A stretch of 11,753 nucleotides of DNA, taken from the NCBI GenBank assembly GCA_035939575.1, contig DASZFS010000414.1, positions 1 to 11,753 on the forward strand, read 5' to 3'. Below are positions 6,649-11,753 of this stretch, one piece after another; positions within the stretch are counted from its first letter, which is position 1, and each line of letters opens with the position of its first letter. Position numbers and translations under genes: made by a program. Source of the stretch: DATKHR01 sp035939575 (lineage in GTDB: Bacteria; Acidobacteriota; Vicinamibacteria; Vicinamibacterales; CAVVIG01). The notes beneath the pieces were generated by a model, which was given only the letters and a program-made list of their open reading frames with translations, did not search any database and was not told the DNA's origin.

Positions 6649-7738
6649 TCGCAAGACGCTGCCAGGCCGTTTCTATACCGACCCCGAGCTCTACCTCGAA
6701 GAGCTCGACCGCTTCTATTTCAAGAGATGGATCTGCGCCGGGCGCACCGATCAGGTGCCGAACGCCGGTGACTTCTTCGTGCGCACGCTCGCAGCCGAGA
6801 GCGTCATCATCACGCGCGACGCCGGCGGTGAGGTGCGCGCGCTGTTCAACGTCTGCCGCCACCGCGGCACGCGCATCTGCGATCGCGCTGATGGAGATGT
6901 CGGGCATTTCGCGGACCGGATTCAATGTCCATATCACGCATGGACGTACGACCTGAACGGACGTCTCCTTGCGGCGCCCCATATGCCGCCTGGCTTCTGC
7001 AGGGAAGACTATCCTTTGTATCGCGCGGGTTGCGAGGTCTGGGACGGGCACATCTTTGTTCACCTTGGTGAACCCGACCCACCTCCCCTCTCGTCGCAGC
7101 TCGGCGACCTGCCGGCGCGCTTCGCGAACTGGCGCATGGGCGGATTGCGGCGCCACCGGCGAATCCTGTACGACGTGAAGGCCAACTGGAAGCTCATCGT
7201 GCTCAACTTCAACGAGTGCCTCCACTGTCCGACGCTGCACCCGGCACTGAACCGGCTCCATCACTACCTCGGCGCAGACAACGTCGCGCCGACGGCATGC
7301 TACTGCGGCGGCGCGATGGGATTTCGAGAGGGCGTCGAGACGATGAGCATCGACGGCAAGCGGCGCCGGGAATACCTGCCGGAGCTCAGCGCGTCTGAGC
7401 GGCAGCACGTGTTGTACTACTCGATCTACCCGAACCTGCTCCTCAGCCTGCACCCTGATTACATGATGACGCACACCCTCTGGCCGATGGCGCACGACCG
7501 GACGGAGATCATCTGCGAGTGGCATTTCCATCCAGCCGAGCTCGCACGGCCGGGCTTCCAGGCAGCTGACGCGATCGAGTTCTGGGACCTCACGAACCGC
7601 GAGGACTGGTGGATCGCCGAGCAATCACAGGCCGGCATCAGCTCTCGGATGTATCGGCCCGGTCCTTACTCCGAGCGCGAATCCCTGCTCTGGTCATTCG
7701 ACGAGATCGTCAGGCAGGGGCAGGGACCCCCGGAGTGA
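6638..7738 (+). CDS. Rieske non-heme iron oxygenase, alpha subunit
   Basis: A 366-residue aromatic-ring-hydroxylating/demethylating oxygenase alpha subunit. The N-terminal Rieske [2Fe-2S] domain has C73-x-H75 (VCRHRGTR) and C97-x2-H100 (QCPYHAW). The C-terminal catalytic domain has iron ligands H196 and H201 (NECLHCPTLHP), with E193 at the usual bridging acid position, and D323 (NREDWW) as candidate third ligand. The pattern EFWDLTNREDW followed by SSRMYRPGPYSERE is that of the choline monooxygenase/glycine-betaine monooxygenase (GbcA-like) and related single-alpha group, not of naphthalene-type dioxygenases. Such enzymes need a separate ferredoxin reductase, and none lies next to it. The start is GTG 6638, overlapping the DUF2461 stop. 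The substrate is unproven; N-demethylation of a quaternary amine is a plausible guess. Confidence 0.9.
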   Translation: MADDRKTLPGRFYTDPELYLEELDRFYFKRWICAGRTDQVPNAGDFFVRTLAAESVIITRDAGGEVRALFNVCRHRGTRICDRADGDVGHFADRIQCPYHAWTYDLNGRLLAAPHMPPGFCREDYPLYRAGCEVWDGHIFVHLGEPDPPPLSSQLGDLPARFANWRMGGLRRHRRILYDVKANWKLIVLNFNECLHCPTLHPALNRLHHYLGADNVAPTACYCGGAMGFREGVETMSIDGKRRREYLPELSASERQHVLYYSIYPNLLLSLHPDYMMTHTLWPMAHDRTEIICEWHFHPAELARPGFQAADAIEFWDLTNREDWWIAEQSQAGISSRMYRPGPYSERESLLWSFDEIVRQGQGPPE

Positions 7739-7783
7739 TGATGTCGGGGCACGGGCCCCAGAGTGATCTGGACCGAGACAGAA

Positions 7784-7912
7784 CGGGCCTGAAGACTCAT
7801 GGTCCGCGTGCAGTTGCCTCGCCCCAAGAAATCAAGGTTCTCAACAGTTGGACAGGGTGGTCAGAAATCGAGGGCGTAGGCAACTGCACGCGGACCATGA
7901 GTCTTCAGCCCG
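7784..7912. repeat. Long near-perfect inverted repeat, MITE-like or REP-like
   Basis: Bases 7789-7819 and 7878-7908 are exact reverse complements over 31 bp (core catggtccgcgtgcagttgc). Allowing one bulged base on each side extends the arms to 7784-7824 and 7872-7912, around a loop of about 47 bases. As RNA this would form a very stable stem of about 40 bp. The loop encodes nothing evident and has a small caacagttg palindrome. The right arm ends within the first of the neighbouring tandem repeats. No transposase is present. Confidence 0.9.
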
Positions 7913-7988
7913 CGTAGAGTCTTCAGCCCGACTCAAAATCTTCAGCCCACCTCAGAGTCTTCAGCCCGCCGCCAGAGTCATTAGCCCG
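7899..7988. repeat. Five degenerate 18-20 bp tandem repeats with gagtcttcagcccg core
   Basis: Units begin at 7899, 7917, 7936, 7955 and 7975. The core gagtcttcagcccg is exact in units 1, 2 and 4. Unit 3 reads aaatcttcagccca and unit 5 gagtcattagcccg. The 4-6 bases after each core differ (cgta removed, actca, cctca, ccgcca). The left arm of the long inverted repeat carries the same core inverted at 7784-7797 with one extra base. The unit is too short, and its spacing too small, for a CRISPR array. Confidence 0.85.
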
Positions 7989-8018
7989 TTTCTGACATGG
8001 GTTGTAGACTGGTAGGCT

Positions 8019-9662
<1,644 letters not shown>

Positions 9663-9709
9663 GACGGCCGACGAGCGCCCCGGCACCCATCGTGGCGACG
9701 GTTACCGGC

Positions 9710-10252
9710 TCACTTGCTGCTGAAGGAGAAGCCGAACTGCGATCCGGTCATGTTGTAGCGGAGGTCGTAAACCTGCTCGAGGTTCAGGTACCAGTTCACG
9801 CCGAGCGACCGGAGGTAGCGGACGCGGTAGTGAACAGACGCGATGCTGACGAAAAGGGTTGGCTGGCTCTTCATCATCGCCTGCGCGTGCGCGCGGTCGT
9901 ACATCGGGTAACGGCCCAACCCGAACCCGAGCGACGGCACGCCGAAGTTCCAGCGGCCCCACTCCGCCACCGTGAGGTAGAGGCCTACGCTCCCATGGAT
10001 GATCGTGTTGTCATAGCCAGCCGACACCCCGAGATGGCGCTTGACGACGAAGATCGTATGCGGGCTCTCGTCGCGCGTGTTCCGCTGCTCCTCGCGGAGC
10101 GCGTCCCGCGCGTCGACGAGGTCGAAGTTGACGGGATCGATGTTCTGGACGACGACCGGCGGCAGGAGCAGGTCGCGGCTCGGGACCAACGCCTCCGCCG
10201 GCGCAGCCGGCGGCAGAAGCAGCATCGTCGTGAGCAGCCAACCCATGGGCAC
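9710..10252 (-). CDS. Secreted beta-rich hypothetical protein, possibly outer-membrane associated
   Basis: I do not recognise this 180-residue protein. The N-terminus (GWLLTTMLLLPPAAPAEA) is a signal peptide with a likely site near residue 19-21. A proline/charged linker (about 24-62) follows. From about 64 onward the sequence alternates hydrophobic and polar residues in strand-like runs: FVVKRHLGVSAGYD, GSVGLYLTVAEWG, PTLFVSIASVHYRVRYL, NWYLNLEQVYDLRY. It ends SQFGFSFSSK, a strand-like aromatic terminus that recalls outer-membrane barrel proteins, though 180 residues would make only a small barrel. The start is GTG 10252-10250 or, two codons later, ATG 10246. It lies 60 bases downstream of the GcvT-like gene on the same strand and converges on the P5C dehydrogenase, with 47 bases between stops and no obvious terminator. 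Confidence 0.65.
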   Translation of the reverse strand: MPMGWLLTTMLLLPPAAPAEALVPSRDLLLPPVVVQNIDPVNFDLVDARDALREEQRNTRDESPHTIFVVKRHLGVSAGYDNTIIHGSVGLYLTVAEWGRWNFGVPSLGFGLGRYPMYDRAHAQAMMKSQPTLFVSIASVHYRVRYLRSLGVNWYLNLEQVYDLRYNMTGSQFGFSFSSK

Positions 10253-10312
10253 CCCAGTATTGCTCTTGCACTGGCGTCGGGCGCGTCAGGCGTTCGACGG
10301 TCGGGAAGGGAA

Positions 10313-11512
10313 CTATACGACTATCGACGACGTTTTTCGAGGGGGGTTGAAAAACGGCGTTTTCACGACGGCGGCCGGTACGTGGTGCCTCACTGCCTCG
10401 ACAGTGATTTCGACCTCGAGCGCTGCGCCGGGAACGTGATGCGGCGCGCTCACAGTGGCTAGCGCGATGAGCTTCTTGAGGACGGGCGACCAGGTAGTGG
10501 TCGTCGCGCGCCCCACCTGCCGGCCGTTGCGGAAGACCGGCACCGCGACGCGCGACGTCGCCGCGCCCACTTGCGGCGGCAGGCCCACGCGCTCGTAGAG
10601 CTTCTCGACCGCCGGCCAGCTGATGTCGAGGCCCACCACCTGCTTCGCCGGCCCGCGCCGTTCCTCGGCGGCAAGCGGCGCCTGTCCCACAAACGGTAGC
10701 TTGTCACGCTGGACGAGACGGCCCAGGCCCATCTCGAGCGGCGAGTACTTCTGCGATTCGATGAGCGCCTTCTTGCTGCCGTTGAAATCGACGTCGATCA
10801 ACAACAGACCGGCTTCCACGCGCGCGACATCCAGCGCGAGCATGCCGGCCGGATGAATGTCGAAGCGGCGGCCCGCTGTCATGAGCGCGTCCCACACGGC
10901 CACGGCGCGGTCCCAGGGCATCCAGATCTCGTACCCGAGATCGCCCGTGTAACCCGTGCGCGAGATCTCGACGGGCACGCCGGCGATCACGCCGCGTGTC
11001 ATTCTGAAGTACTTCAGCCCGACGATGTCGGCGTCGGCGACCGCGTGGAGGAGCTCCCCCGAGGTCGGCCCCTGAAGCGCCAGCGCCGCGACCCGGTCGG
11101 AGACGTCTTCGATCGCGACGTCGAGCCCGACCGCATTCTGCGTCAGCCAGCGCAGGCTCGGATCGGCCGCGGTCCAGCGGAACGCCTGCTCCCCGACGCG
11201 CGTCACCGTCCCGTCGTCTATCACCTTGCCGCGCTCGTCGCACCAGGGCGTGTAGTAGACCTGGCCGACCGCCAGCTTTCGCGCATCGCGCGTGATGACG
11301 CGATCGACGAGCCGGACCGCGTCGCGGCCGCTGACCTGGTACTTGAACAGCGGCGAGACATCGATCAGCGCCGACGCGTTGCGAATGGCGTTGTACTCGT
11401 GCTCGGGATGGGCCTCATACGCGCTGACCGCGTAGTAGCCGGACCACTCCCGGTAGTTGAGGCTCTCGGCGAGGGCGAAGGTCCGCTCGTGGACCGCGGT
11501 TCCGATGGGCAC
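10313..11512 (-). CDS. Aminomethyltransferase (GcvT/DmdA-fold) family protein
   Basis: A 399-residue protein of the folate-binding GcvT family, whose members pass one-carbon units from methylamine or O/S-methyl donors to tetrahydrofolate. Motifs include IRNASALIDVSPLFKYQVSG (43-62), DERGKVIDDGTVTR (92-105) with D99/D100 at the catalytic aspartate position, ALQGPTS (145-151), SRTGYTGDLGYEIW (184-197) and ALDVARVEAGL (226-236). A C-terminal barrel (about 310-385) has VPVFRNGRQVGRATTTTWSP. The length exceeds bacterial GcvT (about 365) by some 35 residues, and the family-typical LRxEAG is VARVEAG here, so it is probably not the glycine-cleavage T-protein; no gcvH or gcvP is near. The start GTG 11512-11510 has GGAG about ten bases upstream. 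It is divergent from the FAD oxidoreductase gene with 46 bases between starts. The substrate is unknown. Confidence 0.82.
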   Translation of the reverse strand: MPIGTAVHERTFALAESLNYREWSGYYAVSAYEAHPEHEYNAIRNASALIDVSPLFKYQVSGRDAVRLVDRVITRDARKLAVGQVYYTPWCDERGKVIDDGTVTRVGEQAFRWTAADPSLRWLTQNAVGLDVAIEDVSDRVAALALQGPTSGELLHAVADADIVGLKYFRMTRGVIAGVPVEISRTGYTGDLGYEIWMPWDRAVAVWDALMTAGRRFDIHPAGMLALDVARVEAGLLLIDVDFNGSKKALIESQKYSPLEMGLGRLVQRDKLPFVGQAPLAAEERRGPAKQVVGLDISWPAVEKLYERVGLPPQVGAATSRVAVPVFRNGRQVGRATTTTWSPVLKKLIALATVSAPHHVPGAALEVEITVEAVRHHVPAAVVKTPFFNPPRKTSSIVV

Positions 11513-11558
11513 GGCGTATTATCTCCGTTGGCAACCAGCAACTATGCAGTTCTAACAC

Positions 11559-11753
11559 ATGAAGTTCGATGCCATCGTCATCGGCGGTGGGCACAACGGC
11601 CTGACCGCGGCCGCGTATCTGGCGCGGGCGGGCCGTTCGGTGCTGGTCCTCGAGCGGCGTCACCTGGTCGGCGGCGCCGCGGTGACCGAAGAGGTGTTCC
11701 CCGGCTTTCGTTTCTCGGTCTGCTCGTACGTCGTGTCCCTGCTCAGGCCCGAG
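11559..11753 (+). CDS. PYROXD2-like FAD-dependent oxidoreductase, N-terminal part (partial)
   Basis: The first 65 residues are present; the gene runs off the right edge. An N-terminal FAD-binding Rossmann fold is clear: VIGGGHNGL with G9, G11 and G14, then the second strand ending VLVLERR with E32 for the ribose. GGAAVTEEVFPGF (38-50) and SVCSYVVSLLRPE follow. GGGHNGL plus GGAAVTEE and the S-Y-x-x-SLLRP stretch are characteristic of the phytoene-dehydrogenase-like group that includes human PYROXD2, whose chemistry is not settled. The ATG at 11559 gives the normal beta-strand start (MKFDAIVIGGG). It is divergent from the GcvT-like gene, so the two may share a control region in the 46 bases between them. 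Confidence 0.88.
   Translation, partial: MKFDAIVIGGGHNGLTAAAYLARAGRSVLVLERRHLVGGAAVTEEVFPGFRFSVCSYVVSLLRPE

Larger units (their letters stand above)
7739..8018. other. Non-coding repeat-bearing spacer between Rieske and P5C dehydrogenase genes
   Basis: No convincing protein is encoded here. A small G/C hairpin (ggggc 7746-7750 with gcccc 7755-7759) follows the Rieske stop but has no T-run. Most of the rest is taken up by the long inverted repeat and the tandem repeats listed separately. No convincing promoter for the downstream gene was found; GGTAGG at 8011-8016 is a weak ribosome site just before ATG 8019. Confidence 0.7.

Noticed and set aside
6617..7624. Long open frame (335 codons) on the minus strand opposite the Rieske gene.
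   Set aside because: Its sequence resembles no protein family, while the plus strand carries all Rieske and iron-site motifs; long antisense frames are expected at this GC content.
7746..7759. G/C hairpin after the Rieske stop as an intrinsic terminator.
   Set aside because: Only a 5-bp stem and no T-run follows.
7899..7988. CRISPR array.
   Set aside because: Repeat cores are 14 bases and the variable parts only 4-6 bases, with no cas genes.
10335..10365. A gaaaa/ttttc hairpin near the end of the GcvT-like gene as a terminator.
   Set aside because: It lies inside codons for the conserved C-terminal KTPFFNPP region and is explained by Lys/Phe codons.

Overview
The window is GC-rich, gene-dense bacterial DNA. 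Third codon positions are strongly G/C, and there are several GTG or TTG starts and many start/stop overlaps. Gene content (AspA-like amidohydrolase, TSUP, DUF1634, DUF2461, PYROXD2-like oxidoreductase, animal-type P5C dehydrogenase) and A/C-rich 'actcaa' spacer repeats suggest a soil or sediment bacterium, possibly Acidobacteriota (Vicinamibacteria). That placement is inference; there is no rRNA or other marker gene. The DNA is chromosomal in character, and no transposase, integrase, CRISPR array or tRNA was seen.

Layout. (1) 2-196, plus: C-terminal tail of a probable Eco57I-type restriction/methylase. (2) 197-595: about 400 bases with no credible gene, holding an inverted repeat pair and a small hairpin. 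(3) 2853 down to 596, minus: a three-gene operon of an exported AstE/AspA-family zinc amidohydrolase, a TauE/SafE (TSUP) permease and a DUF1634 membrane protein. (4) 2908-7738, plus: a tight cluster of betaine-aldehyde-dehydrogenase-like ALDH, frameshifted DinB protein, exported alpha/beta hydrolase, DUF2461 protein and Rieske oxygenase alpha subunit. Apart from a 57-base spacer after the ALDH, these genes overlap or nearly touch. (5) 7739-8018: a non-coding stretch with a near-perfect long inverted repeat and five degenerate tandem repeats. (6) 8019-9662, plus: 1-pyrroline-5-carboxylate dehydrogenase. (7) 10252-9710, minus: an unrecognised secreted, beta-rich protein. (8) 11512-10313, minus: a GcvT-fold aminomethyltransferase-like protein. 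(9) 11559 to the window end, plus: the N-terminus of a PYROXD2-like FAD oxidoreductase, divergent from the GcvT-like gene.

How they may work together. The Rieske oxygenase, betaine-aldehyde-type ALDH, P5C dehydrogenase and tetrahydrofolate-type GcvT protein would fit breakdown of methylated amino compounds (choline/glycine betaine or proline betaine). The genes lie in separate transcription units, and no choline dehydrogenase, Rieske reductase, proline dehydrogenase or transporter for such compounds is visible, so this remains a hypothesis. The best structural observations are the long inverted repeat with its tandem repeats at 7784-7988, and the one-base frameshift at 4594-4597. That frameshift creates a false DinB-hydrolase fusion reading frame.
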